Shown: positions 54,244 through 63,707 of the stretch, piece after piece
Numbering within the stretch: position 1 is the first letter of the stretch
Layout: every line of letters begins with the position of its first letter
From: G963677185 sp963677185
GTDB lineage: Bacteria; Bacillota; Syntrophomonadia; Syntrophomonadales; Syntrophomonadaceae
Reading direction: 5' to 3'
Length of the DNA: 64,000 nt
NCBI GenBank assembly: GCA_963677185.1
Contig: OY781889.1
Coordinates: 2,418,001-2,482,000 of the forward strand
The notes under the pieces: generated by a model
Databases searched by the model: none
What the model was told of the DNA's origin: nothing
The model's input: only the letters and a program-made list of their open reading frames with translations
Made by a program: the position numbers and the translations under genes

Positions 54244-54561
54244 ATGGTGAAGGTGCAAAATATTTCTGATATTCCCGTCCAAGCCACACCACTTGGCGGA
54301 GTTTCCAGAATGCTGGTGGACCAGCCGGAACTGCGACTGGTTAATCTGCTTCTTAAAGCGGGTGAAACGGTTGGAGAACATGTTGCTGAAGTTGAGGTGG
54401 TGTTTATTATCCAAAAAGGAAGCGGGCTTATAAGTGCTGGTGGGGAAACCGCCGCCTTCGGAGCAGGCCAAATACTGGTTTGCCCGGCAGGACTAATCCG
54501 TTCCATGACTGCGGGCCTGGAAGGGACTGATATTATGGTTATACGGGCTCCAAACAAATAA
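54244..54561 (+). CDS. Cupin-domain protein with incomplete metal motif
   Basis: The 105-residue protein is a small beta-barrel cupin. Motif 1 appears as GETVGEHVAEVEVVFIIQKGSG with a single His instead of HxH, and motif 2 has P-A-G but no His. Metal binding is therefore doubtful. GAGGAGGTGAAC precedes ATG 54244, 31 bases after the radical SAM stop, so the two are probably co-transcribed. A leader-binding or oxidase helper role is possible but unproven. Confidence 0.75.
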   Translation: MVKVQNISDIPVQATPLGGVSRMLVDQPELRLVNLLLKAGETVGEHVAEVEVVFIIQKGSGLISAGGETAAFGAGQILVCPAGLIRSMTAGLEGTDIMVIRAPNK

Positions 54562-54637
54562 GGGCTTTGAGTTCATAAAGCTGGTCATATTTTCTGGAAC
54601 GGTCCGTTAGATGAATTGGGGACTGATTCTGCGATAC

Positions 54638-55723
54638 CTATAAGCGGTTTTCAATACTGATGGAGCGGTCTTCCTTGAGATCGATAAACCGTTCTCCGGC
54701 CTTGACCAGCGGCCGTAACGGCTCATCATCGTTTACCATTAGGATTATTGCGGTTTCTCCCGTGCTAAGAATAACCTTGTCACCTGGTGAAACGTTGAGG
54801 ATATATTTAATGAATCGTTCCGCTATTCTGGAGTCAAGATACCCGGAGTCGCGGCTGCAAATTTCCTCCACGGCCTGTAGAAGGCCGAAGCGCGGTCTAT
54901 ATGCGCGATCTGAAGTTATAGCATCGAAAACGTCGGCGACTGCTATTATCTTCGCATACTCATGGATTTTATCGCCTTCAATACCTATGGGATATCCTCC
55001 TCCGTCATGGCGTTCATGGTGTTCAAATACACCATACTCAATATCCCGGTCTTCGAAGTTCATATCCTGGACAATGCGGTATCCATAAACGGGATGCTTT
55101 TTAATTTCCTTGTATTCATCATCGGTCAGACGATCGGGCTTCTGCAGAATGTTCATCGGTATGCGCGCCTTGCCTATATCATGCAATAGTCCGGCCATTC
55201 CAAGGCTCTTTAGCTTGTTATCATCAAAGCCCATAATCTGTCCGATTTTCAAGGAAATGACGCATACGGCCACTGAATGTTCGAATGTATAATCATCTCT
55301 AGTGCGCAGATTCTGCAAGCTATAAAGAACATTGCTGGATTTGCTGATGGCCGGGAACATGTAATCGACTGCTTCGGCAACTTCTGCTTTCGCTATTGCA
55401 TGACCGGAAGCAACCCGGTGCATCATGCTCTTGAAGCTGTCGACAGTATGATGGAAGGCTCGGGACAATTCGGCCTGATCCTCGCGCACCGGCTCTGGTG
55501 GCGCTGGTTCAGATACCCCAGCGGATGAACCGATCTCAATACTGCATTCTTGATCAAATTCGTCTATAATATAAACATTGCGGAGCTTGGTGCGCATGAT
55601 ATAGCCCATATATGACGGAGTTAATTCTGTTCCTTTGGGCAGCAGCAACTTACCCTCGTCATCCCACACATCACGGGCCAGTTTTTTACCCAGCGCTTCT
55701 GCGTTATAGTTTAATTCAGCCAT
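54638..55723 (-). CDS. HD-GYP domain phosphodiesterase-like protein
   Basis: The family hydrolyses cyclic di-GMP. The 361-residue protein has an N-terminal beta-rich region (VWDDEGKLLLPKGTELTPSYM) and an HD-GYP domain with LLHDIGKARIP, HHERHDGGGYPIG (HHExHDGxGYP) and VADVFDAITSDRAYRPR. A C-terminal beta extension ends the protein. ATG 55723 is preferred over 55768 because GAGGG lies just before it. It is downstream of ahcY on the same strand, about 50 bases away. Confidence 0.87.
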   Translation of the reverse strand: MAELNYNAEALGKKLARDVWDDEGKLLLPKGTELTPSYMGYIMRTKLRNVYIIDEFDQECSIEIGSSAGVSEPAPPEPVREDQAELSRAFHHTVDSFKSMMHRVASGHAIAKAEVAEAVDYMFPAISKSSNVLYSLQNLRTRDDYTFEHSVAVCVISLKIGQIMGFDDNKLKSLGMAGLLHDIGKARIPMNILQKPDRLTDDEYKEIKKHPVYGYRIVQDMNFEDRDIEYGVFEHHERHDGGGYPIGIEGDKIHEYAKIIAVADVFDAITSDRAYRPRFGLLQAVEEICSRDSGYLDSRIAERFIKYILNVSPGDKVILSTGETAIILMVNDDEPLRPLVKAGERFIDLKEDRSISIENRL

Positions 55724-55774
55724 GTCAAAGCCCTCACGCCTGGTCCTTACACTACCGTACTTCTTCATTAGATT

Positions 55775-57058
55775 TTAGATATTTGTATCCCAGTTTGAAA
55801 GGTACTGCTTTTGTTCTTCGTTAAGTTCGTCAATCATTACGCCATCGGACTGAAGCTTGAGAAATGCCACCTTGCGGTCTATTTCTTCTGGAACATTATA
55901 TACACGTTTTTCCATGGACTGGTGGTTTTCAACCACATACATTAAAGACAGCGCCTGAAGCGAGAAGGAGAGGTCCATAACCTCGGCGGGATGACCGTCG
56001 CCAGCAGCCAGGTTGACCAGCCGCCCTTCCGCCAGCAGGTATAGCCTGCGGCCATCTTGCAAAACGAATTCTTCAGTGTTGGCGCGAATAAGGCGCCGGC
56101 TGACCGCAAGGGATTCCAGATCCGGCTTGCTGATTTCGACGTCGAAATGGCCAGCATTGCACATAATGGCACCGTCTCTCATAACCATCATGTGCTCCTC
56201 GCGGACAACATTGACATTTCCAGTCACCGTTATGAATATATCACCCAGTTCAGCTGCGCGGGACATGGGCATCACTTTGAAGCCATCCATGATAGCTTCA
56301 TTGGCTTTAACCGGATCAATTTCAGTCACGATAATATTGGCGCCCATGCCTTTGCCGCGCATGGACACACCTTTTCCGCACCATCCATAACCGGCTACAA
56401 CAACGTTTTTGCCGGCCACAACCAGATTGGTGGTCCGGTTTATTCCGTCCCAAACCGACTGCCCCGTGCCATAACGGTTGTCAAAAAGGTATTTCATGTA
56501 AGCGTCATTAACTGCGATCATGGGAAAGGGCAGAGCTTGATCCTCTTCCATGGCTCTCAAGCGAACAATCCCGGTGGTGGTTTCTTCGCAACCGCCAATA
56601 ATGGATTTAGCCTGTTCGGGCCGCTGCTTGATAACTGTAGTTATGGCATCAGCACCATCGTCAATTATGGCGTCAGGCATTGAATCAAGGGCAAGGTTCA
56701 GGAATTCGTCATATTCGAGCAGGCTCTCTCCGTGCAGAGCATACATGGTTATGCCTGAATCTGCCAGGGCTGCGACCACATCGTCCTGGGTAGATAGCGG
56801 GTTGCTGGCGCAAGCAACGACCTTTGCCCCGGCAGCCTTAAGGGTTTGCAGGAGGTAGCCGGTTTTTGCTTCCAGGTGCAGCACGCACATTATGGTTTTG
56901 CCTTTTAGGGGCAGATCAAGAATAAAACCCTTTTCCAGCATGGACAAAACCGGCATATGACGGCGGGCCCATTCAAGTTTCTTGTAACCTTCGGGGGCAA
57001 GCGCTATATCCCTTATGATTGAATCATGAATAGGCTTGTTTGCAAATTCGACTGTCAT
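55775..57058 (-). CDS. ahcY: S-adenosylhomocysteinase
   Basis: The enzyme splits S-adenosylhomocysteine to adenosine and homocysteine and is NAD dependent. The 427-residue protein has the NAD-binding VAGYGWCGKGVSMRGKGMGA with EIDPVKANEA, the substrate-site residues in VNDAYMKYLFDNRYGTGQS, and AGHFDVEI. AGGAGG is 5 bases before the ATG. A 16-codon frame at 57055-57105 ends at TGA overlapping this ATG and could be a leader. Most Clostridia use the nucleosidase route instead, so its presence is of note. Confidence 0.95.
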   Translation of the reverse strand: MTVEFANKPIHDSIIRDIALAPEGYKKLEWARRHMPVLSMLEKGFILDLPLKGKTIMCVLHLEAKTGYLLQTLKAAGAKVVACASNPLSTQDDVVAALADSGITMYALHGESLLEYDEFLNLALDSMPDAIIDDGADAITTVIKQRPEQAKSIIGGCEETTTGIVRLRAMEEDQALPFPMIAVNDAYMKYLFDNRYGTGQSVWDGINRTTNLVVAGKNVVVAGYGWCGKGVSMRGKGMGANIIVTEIDPVKANEAIMDGFKVMPMSRAAELGDIFITVTGNVNVVREEHMMVMRDGAIMCNAGHFDVEISKPDLESLAVSRRLIRANTEEFVLQDGRRLYLLAEGRLVNLAAGDGHPAEVMDLSFSLQALSLMYVVENHQSMEKRVYNVPEEIDRKVAFLKLQSDGVMIDELNEEQKQYLSNWDTNI

Positions 57059-57189
57059 ATAAACCTCCTGGGAAAAATAGATTGGATTCCGGCATCAGCA
57101 GGCATATCCTCCTGTATTATAGCAAAAAAACTACCTTTGAATAGAGATTTCTGGTAATATAATCGTTGTATTAACGGTGTAAAGAAGGC

Positions 57190-58386
57190 TTGAGCTTGAA
57201 AGTACTGATGCTGAGCTGGGAATACCCACCCAATATCGTTGGCGGCCTGGGGCAGCACGTCTATGACCTTAGCCGTTTCATGGCCCGGCTTGGTGTAGAG
57301 GTACATGTGATTACCCCGAGGATTGAAGGAATTCCTGATAATGATCATCTTAACGGGGTTTACATTCATCGGGCCGGCAATCCGTCCAATCGTCAGCAGA
57401 ACTTTAAGGCCTGGACCTTTTATTTCAACGGTGATGCCATTCGCCAGGCTGTGGCCCTGGTAAGCAATTCCGAATCATTCGATGTTATTCACGCTCATGA
57501 CTGGCTGGCTGCCTATGCAGGACGAGCTCTATCCAGCGTCTACGAAATACCTCTGGTCAGCACCATTCATGCCACCGAACATGGCCGCAATCGCGGCCTG
57601 TATAATCGCACCCAGCATGAAATAAATGAAATTGAAAGAAACCTGGCAGCAGAAGCTTCACATGTTATTTGCTGCAGCCGATTTATGAAAAATGAAATAA
57701 TCCGGCAGTTTGGACTTTCTGCCGAAGGAATAAGCGTCATACCAAATGGAGTCGACCTGGACCAGTTGCAAGATGTGCCGTATCAGCCGGGTATAATCAT
57801 TCCTGAAGGCGTATGGCCGGTTGTTTTTCTGGGGCGGCTTGTTCCTGAAAAGGGTGTAGACTGTTTAATAAGGGCTTTTAGCCGCTTATCGGCGGATTAT
57901 ACATGCTTGCGCCTGTATGTCTGCGGAAAAGGGCCAGAGCGGGACCGGCTTGAAAAGCTGGGCCAGGAACTGGGGATAGGCGAAAAGATAGAATTCACCG
58001 GATTTATTGAGCGAACGGACCGGAATTATTTATACTCACGCGCTTGTATCGCAGTCTTCCCTAGTATTTACGAGCCGTTTGGGATAGTGGCTCTGGAAGC
58101 CATGGCGGCAGGCACCCCGGTTATAGCCAGTGACACGGGAGGCCTGGCAGAAATTATTGAGAATCGGCAAAACGGGCTTCTCTTTCCTCCCGGCGATGAC
58201 AAATCGCTGGCGGCAGCAATAGCGGAATTGCTGGATGATCCAGATCAAACGGACGGGATGCGATTCAAGGCTAAAAATCGTGTGCGTGAAGAATACGATT
58301 GGACCTGCCTGGCGTCGGCAACCTTAAATGTATATAAAAAGGCGCAGTTCAAACCTGGGAGCGGGTATTTAGACGGAGAACAATAA
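57190..58386 (+). CDS. GT4 glycosyltransferase, glycogen-synthase-like
   Basis: The 398-residue protein shares the N-terminal MLSWEYPPNIVGGLGQHVYDL motif of GT4/GT5 alpha-glucan synthases, with NGVDLDQL, LGRLVPEKGVD and the donor-site PSIYEPFGIVALEAMAAGTPVIASDTGG. It starts at TTG 57190 behind AAAGAAGG. Its stop overlaps the next ATG (TAATG). Being fused in context to two GH57 genes, it probably extends an alpha-1,4-glucan from a nucleotide-glucose donor. Confidence 0.9.
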   Translation: MSLKVLMLSWEYPPNIVGGLGQHVYDLSRFMARLGVEVHVITPRIEGIPDNDHLNGVYIHRAGNPSNRQQNFKAWTFYFNGDAIRQAVALVSNSESFDVIHAHDWLAAYAGRALSSVYEIPLVSTIHATEHGRNRGLYNRTQHEINEIERNLAAEASHVICCSRFMKNEIIRQFGLSAEGISVIPNGVDLDQLQDVPYQPGIIIPEGVWPVVFLGRLVPEKGVDCLIRAFSRLSADYTCLRLYVCGKGPERDRLEKLGQELGIGEKIEFTGFIERTDRNYLYSRACIAVFPSIYEPFGIVALEAMAAGTPVIASDTGGLAEIIENRQNGLLFPPGDDKSLAAAIAELLDDPDQTDGMRFKAKNRVREEYDWTCLASATLNVYKKAQFKPGSGYLDGEQ

Positions 58387-59990
58387 TGGCCAAAATGATT
58401 CTTATGCTGCACAGTCACATACCTTATGTGAAACACCAGGGGCGCTGGCCTTTTGGAGAGGTCTGGCTGTTCGAAGCCATGGCGGAAACCTACATCCCGT
58501 TGTTGGACATGCTGAACCGCCTGGTTCAGGACGGAATCCAGCCGGGAATAGCTGTCAGCCTGAGTCCCACCCTTCTCGACCAGTTGGAATCCCCCTACAT
58601 ACATCAGGCGTTTGAAAAGTATTTAACCGATTGTGAGTGCCTGGCTGCCGCTGATAAGAGGCATTATGCTGCAATGGGTGAGGAATCATTAAGCCGCATG
58701 GCCGCTTATTACGAAAGGGTTTATGCCGGCATAAAAATGAAGTTTATGATCGTCTATAACCAGGACCTTATTGCAGCGTTTAACCGGCTGCAGGAAAGCT
58801 CTAGCATTGAAATTGTGGCCACTGCGGCTACTCATGCCTATCTTCCGCTGGTGGATGAGCGAAGCGTACAGGCCCAGGTGCATCTTGGCAAGATGAGCTA
58901 TGAAAAACATTTCGGCCGCCAGGCATGCAGCTTCTGGCTGCCGGAATGCGGTTACAAGGATGGGCTTGAACAAGCGCTTCTTGAATGCGGATTCCGGAAT
59001 TTTTTTGTTGACAGCCACGCAGTAGAGGGCGGCCGTCCGCAAGGGGACTCCAGTCCATCCAATTCTGAAATGACCGCTGATATCGAATTTTTTGCCGAAA
59101 CCGGGCTTTCGACTTATCGGCCATACTATGTTAAAGGACGGGATCTGGTTGTTCTGGGCAGAAATGCCATGATCAGCCAGCAGGTTTGGTCGGCTGACTC
59201 TGGCTATCCAGGGGATGCCGATTACCGTGAGTTCCATTTGCGCTCTCCGCGCTCGGGGTTAAAGTACTGGAGGGTAACGGAGCGCAAACATGCCGGACAG
59301 AAACAATATTATGACCCGGCAAAAGCCAGCCGTCGAGCAGTTGAACATGCTGCCCATTTTGTTGAAAGCGTTGGCAATACTATATTTCATGCCCGGAAAA
59401 TAGGGGTTGAACAACCCTTGATAGTTGGGTGCTACGATACGGAACTATTTGGCCACTGGTGGTGGGAAGGAATCTTATGGCTGGAGACGGTTTTAAGGCT
59501 AATTAACAGCCGTTCCGGTCTGAAGCTTCAGTTGCCCTCCAGAGTCGAAGCCCCGCGGCAGGAGGCTAATCTGTTCGAATCCTCCTGGGGAATGGGGGGC
59601 AAGCACTTCATCTGGCAGAACGAAGAAACCGTCTGGATGTGGGAACTGGCTGCGGAAGCGAGCAATGCTTTCTGGGAGATCTGGATGAAAAAAAATGGCG
59701 GCGGCAAGGAAAAGCGAATCGTTGATCAGGCCTTAAAGGAATTACTGCTGCTGGAAAGCAGCGATTGGTTTTTCATGGTCAGCAATAATCTGACCAGGGA
59801 TTACGCAATGCACCGCTTTTTTGAACATTATGCGCGTCTGCACCGGCTGCTGGCCGAGGAAGAAGCCGGAAACATCAGCAGCGAATTTGAGGATTGGATG
59901 AAATCGCTTGAACACCGGGATGATTTTCTATCTGGACTTGATTACGATACAGTAAGGAGAGCTATCCAGAATAGAGGTGCTGCATGTTAG
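58386..59990 (+). CDS. GH57 1,4-alpha-glucan branching enzyme (DUF1957 type)
   Basis: The 534-residue protein begins MILMLHSHIPYVKHQGRWPF, the DUF1957 family start, and carries GH57 motifs: the catalytic Glu in WLPECGYKDG (about residue 187) and Asp in GCYDTELFGHWWWEG (about 351). A C-terminal helical domain follows. The family makes alpha-1,6 branches in glucans, as in Thermotoga and Thermococcus. It overlaps the GT4 gene by one base and the next gene by 7 bases. Confidence 0.92.
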   Translation: MAKMILMLHSHIPYVKHQGRWPFGEVWLFEAMAETYIPLLDMLNRLVQDGIQPGIAVSLSPTLLDQLESPYIHQAFEKYLTDCECLAAADKRHYAAMGEESLSRMAAYYERVYAGIKMKFMIVYNQDLIAAFNRLQESSSIEIVATAATHAYLPLVDERSVQAQVHLGKMSYEKHFGRQACSFWLPECGYKDGLEQALLECGFRNFFVDSHAVEGGRPQGDSSPSNSEMTADIEFFAETGLSTYRPYYVKGRDLVVLGRNAMISQQVWSADSGYPGDADYREFHLRSPRSGLKYWRVTERKHAGQKQYYDPAKASRRAVEHAAHFVESVGNTIFHARKIGVEQPLIVGCYDTELFGHWWWEGILWLETVLRLINSRSGLKLQLPSRVEAPRQEANLFESSWGMGGKHFIWQNEETVWMWELAAEASNAFWEIWMKKNGGGKEKRIVDQALKELLLLESSDWFFMVSNNLTRDYAMHRFFEHYARLHRLLAEEEAGNISSEFEDWMKSLEHRDDFLSGLDYDTVRRAIQNRGAAC

Positions 59991-62494
59991 GCTACATTGC
60001 TTTTTGCCCGCATTTTCACCAGCCGCATTTTCAGCTTTACCGGACCAGGGAAGAAGTATACCGGAATTCATACCTGCCCTGGATGGAGCTATTGGAGGAA
60101 TCGGCCCGAGAACTGCCCGGATTCAGAATCAATCTGCACTTTTCGGGACCCTGGCTGTATTGGATAAAAAATGAAAAGCCTGAATATGCCGCACGTATTA
60201 GAAAATTGGCTGCTGACCGGAGAATTGGATTTATAGGCGGATTTGCCGATGAGTCATTTGCCCAGTTGAGTTCGCGCAGCGATGATTTTTATTACCAGGT
60301 GGCTGCTTATGGAGAGCTGTTGCATGAAGTGGCCGGATTGCAATGCAGTGACTGGCAGGCATTGCATGTGGTGGAAAGGGAAGCCGGTGAATATGCTTTG
60401 CTGGCGGCCAGCCGTGCCGCCCGGCTTAATGGAGCGGCGGCAATATTTTATCTCGATGCTGAAACGTTCTACCAGCCCTATTTTGCATATCCCGGGGCGC
60501 AGAGCGATTACTGCATGGAATATTTCGGGGTCAAAGACCAGTATTCAGCGACAACCTGCAGCCATTTCCCGCCCGAACTGGCCATGTATGCCCTTCGAGA
60601 CGAAATTGAAGGGGAGAGTTTTTTCACCATTCCAGTGCACAGCCAGTTTCGCTACCAGTTGCTCAAACGTCAGCCCGCTGCTGCCGGTGATAATGTCAGA
60701 ATTGACCCGGCTCATTATGTTTATGCGATTAAGGAGCAGCTGCGCAAAGCACGGGAGGCGGCGGCGATGATGCAACGGACGATGCCACCCATCGCTTTGA
60801 TTTTTGAAGACGCTGAAAAATTGGGGCAATGGAGTCACGATTCGAGCGGGGACAGCGTCTGGCTGAAGGAATTTTTTACCCTGGTTGAAAAGGATTCAGA
60901 AATATCTTTTACCGTGCCGAAAGAATATCTTGAGAACTGCGGCTACCTGGACACATATCCGGTCAGCAGCAGCCGCAGCTATCCTGAATGGGAGAAATGG
61001 ACAGCCCGGAGGGGCATTAGAGGCCTGTGCCTGGCGGAAGAACGGCTGCGCAAGCCGCTGGCTCGTCTGCGCAACTGTGAAGAACTTCTGGAAGCCTGGG
61101 AAACTGCAATCCTTGATAATAACAGCTCAAATAGCAGCACATTAATGCTGGCGGATAATGTTCGTGACGCAGTAAGGCGGGCAATAATGAGCTCGCCGGA
61201 ACGGTTTTCCATTATTCAAACCATGATGAACCCAGATGATCGCAGGATATACTCCTTGATTAACCGTGTGCGCCATCTGGCCTACCAGGAAGACCCCAAA
61301 TGGGCCAGCCGTCACCCAGCTTACGGTGCGGCTCCCTATTTTGACATGCAGGCCCTGGCCTATCTGGAGCTTGCCATGGCGCTGGGTAAGGCACGGTTGG
61401 CTTCGATCAATGAAAAAAGTGAGGCGGATTGTTCAGTGGCAGTCTACGATTGGAACCGCGACGGGTGTGACGAATGGGTATTGCAGACCGCGGGACAGAT
61501 AGTGATCATTGAACCCTGCGGCGGTTGCATTGCCTATTACTACCGCATGGATCCAGCACTTGCCGGCTGCCAGGAACGAATTGAGGAACTGTTGTCCTGC
61601 GATATGCAGAAACTGGGATCATACCATGAAATTCTCAAGCATTCTGCAGTTGTGGTTCTTACCGAAACAGACTCCGAGCTGACTCGGAGCTTTTATCCGG
61701 AGGGGGGGCGGTTAGAAAGGTGCCGTAACTCATTTCGGGCAGATATATGCGAAGATGAATTATATGGCAATGGCGGTGCGCTAGGTTTTGACTGCTGCCG
61801 TTTTTCCCTGAGCGAAACTGACTGCGGCCCGGCCCATGCCAGCATAACCATAGAGTCTGCAATTGAGGCGGAATACCGCGGCCAATTGGTGAAAAGCATT
61901 ATGAAAAAGACGTTTACCCTTGACCAGCATGGCATTACGGTTTCTGTGCGAACGGAAATAAAGGAATCCCGGCCTCGTCGATGGCAGTTGCGGATTGAAG
62001 CGGTAACCAGCGCCAGCCCTTCCGATGAGCAGACCTTCAGGCCGTTTTCCTATGTAGGATTCAATTGCGGCCTAGACAAGGTTGTCCGGATATTTATAGA
62101 CCAGGAGCCGGAAAGTGTTCAAGACGACTACACTCGTCAAGAGCTGGCCACGGCGGGGCGAATGGATTCACTAACCTATGTGTACCGCATAGCAGGAGGT
62201 TTTGGAACCACCTTCGACAATGCAGTGGCTTTCAGTATGCCGTCTGATTGTAATCTGGCCCGTATTGTGATCAGGCCGGCAGTGAAAAATTACTATAAAG
62301 GCCTGGTTTTTCCTGCTCAAAGCAGGATGGGTTACGGCAATTCGGGCCTGCGGCTGGATTTATACCATGATGTAATTAACGGCAAAGGGTCAATGCATAT
62401 TCAAATGAGCGCCAATTTTAACGTGGCGGCAGAATCAATGGCATTTAGCCGGATAGTGCCTCTAACCGGGGAAATGCAAGGTGAAAGAGGTTAG
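59984..62494 (+). CDS. GH57 alpha-amylase/4-alpha-glucanotransferase-like protein
   Basis: The 836-residue protein starts GYIAFCPHFHQPHFQLY, the GH57 N-terminal HQP motif, and shows the catalytic Glu in LHVVEREAGEY (about 130), Asp in LIFEDAEKLGQW (about 271) and a C-terminal DUF1925/1926-like beta region (YDWNRDGCDEWVLQT). It matches the glucanotransferase subgroup in plan but not clearly in specificity. The active-site acid region reads FEDAEKLG where TLGT has FHDDGEKFG. It ends 4 bases before the methyltransferase start. Confidence 0.85.
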   Translation: MLGYIAFCPHFHQPHFQLYRTREEVYRNSYLPWMELLEESARELPGFRINLHFSGPWLYWIKNEKPEYAARIRKLAADRRIGFIGGFADESFAQLSSRSDDFYYQVAAYGELLHEVAGLQCSDWQALHVVEREAGEYALLAASRAARLNGAAAIFYLDAETFYQPYFAYPGAQSDYCMEYFGVKDQYSATTCSHFPPELAMYALRDEIEGESFFTIPVHSQFRYQLLKRQPAAAGDNVRIDPAHYVYAIKEQLRKAREAAAMMQRTMPPIALIFEDAEKLGQWSHDSSGDSVWLKEFFTLVEKDSEISFTVPKEYLENCGYLDTYPVSSSRSYPEWEKWTARRGIRGLCLAEERLRKPLARLRNCEELLEAWETAILDNNSSNSSTLMLADNVRDAVRRAIMSSPERFSIIQTMMNPDDRRIYSLINRVRHLAYQEDPKWASRHPAYGAAPYFDMQALAYLELAMALGKARLASINEKSEADCSVAVYDWNRDGCDEWVLQTAGQIVIIEPCGGCIAYYYRMDPALAGCQERIEELLSCDMQKLGSYHEILKHSAVVVLTETDSELTRSFYPEGGRLERCRNSFRADICEDELYGNGGALGFDCCRFSLSETDCGPAHASITIESAIEAEYRGQLVKSIMKKTFTLDQHGITVSVRTEIKESRPRRWQLRIEAVTSASPSDEQTFRPFSYVGFNCGLDKVVRIFIDQEPESVQDDYTRQELATAGRMDSLTYVYRIAGGFGTTFDNAVAFSMPSDCNLARIVIRPAVKNYYKGLVFPAQSRMGYGNSGLRLDLYHDVINGKGSMHIQMSANFNVAAESMAFSRIVPLTGEMQGERG

Positions 62495-62498
62495 CATA

Positions 62499-63707
62499 AT
62501 GATCATCCGTGATTTTTTCCAGTTTTATTTCCAGGCTGTTGAGCCAGGCATTCTGGAGCTGTACAGATCGCTGATTGTACCCGGCTCTGATCTGGCAGCT
62601 GACTACGCCGGACTGTTTATCCGCGATGACCGGGAATCGCTGGTTTTTCTAGTCCAGTTCTATGCGTTGTCCAGGAGGATTAGCCATAACCAGCCGGAAA
62701 TGGCGATCCTTTTCAATGTTACCGGCAATATATGTTTTCCCTTTTTTGTAGATTATATCTGGAAAGCTATGGGCAGCGAAAATCGCGCCAGGGTCGAAAA
62801 AATGACGGGATGCTGCGATTCGGGAGGTTTGACGGTTATGCTGAAGGGCGATGTCCGCCTGCGTAACTGGTTCAGGAAGGTAATCGGCAGCAGCCTGACC
62901 CAAAATGATTTATTTATTCTTAATGAAGTCATTTCTCTCCAAAATTTTTCTTCGGGAGGAGAATATTCCTTTTTGAAATATGCCTATCCCGAGTTGAAAC
63001 AACGCAAGGGCCGGGTGCTGGATGCTGGATGCGGTTCAGGTTTCGCTGCTCTGCTTATCAGCCAGCTGAGTTCGGTGACCGCAGTTGATTCCTGCCCGCC
63101 CCGTCTTGCCAGGGCCAGGGCCATGCACCGTCTGGTCAAAGAAGGTGATACCAGTATGCTCACAAACCTTCTGAACCTTATTCAAGCGGAACTGGGTGAT
63201 ATAAGCGTACATTGCGATTTCCCTTCCGCACCAGGCCTGTTTGCCAGCGACATCCATGATATTTCATTTGCTGCAGGCAGTCTGGACTGCCTGCCTTACC
63301 CTGCTGGTAGCTTCGATTATATTAACTGCCTGGATGTGCTTGAACATACATACAATCCAGAACAGGTTGCTGCCGAGTTTTCCCGGTTATTAAGGAAAGG
63401 CGGCATGGTACTGGTCACCACTCCAACCGCTTGCGGCGAGCTGGAACAAAAGGTGCATGAAAGCATTGAAGGCACTCTATTTCCAGCCATGCTTCACCTG
63501 CATCATTTTGACCGGAGGGCGCTGAATGTTCTGTTCAGCCAGGCCGGATTCAGGGAATATCGTGCCCTGCCATTCGATTATATAGACCGTGATTCCTTGT
63601 TAGAAGTGGCCAGGCGCTCGCCAGAACCAGAAATTATTGCCGAAATTGAAGAAAGCAGCATTTCCCGGGATGCCAAACAAATATTTGCCATATATGAAAG
63701 GATTTGA
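62499..63707 (+). CDS. Class I SAM-dependent methyltransferase with unusual N-terminus
   Basis: The 402-residue protein has a SAM-binding domain in its second half (RVLDAGCGSGFAALLISQL, then VTAVDSCPPRLARARA, then INCLDVLEHTYNPEQVAAEFSRLLRKGG). Its first roughly 170 residues are a mainly helical region that I cannot assign. ATG 62499 is behind AGAGG; GTG 62481 is an alternative overlapping the upstream gene. The stop overlaps the next gene's start (TGATG). The substrate is unknown. Confidence 0.82.
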   Translation: MIIRDFFQFYFQAVEPGILELYRSLIVPGSDLAADYAGLFIRDDRESLVFLVQFYALSRRISHNQPEMAILFNVTGNICFPFFVDYIWKAMGSENRARVEKMTGCCDSGGLTVMLKGDVRLRNWFRKVIGSSLTQNDLFILNEVISLQNFSSGGEYSFLKYAYPELKQRKGRVLDAGCGSGFAALLISQLSSVTAVDSCPPRLARARAMHRLVKEGDTSMLTNLLNLIQAELGDISVHCDFPSAPGLFASDIHDISFAAGSLDCLPYPAGSFDYINCLDVLEHTYNPEQVAAEFSRLLRKGGMVLVTTPTACGELEQKVHESIEGTLFPAMLHLHHFDRRALNVLFSQAGFREYRALPFDYIDRDSLLEVARRSPEPEIIAEIEESSISRDAKQIFAIYERI

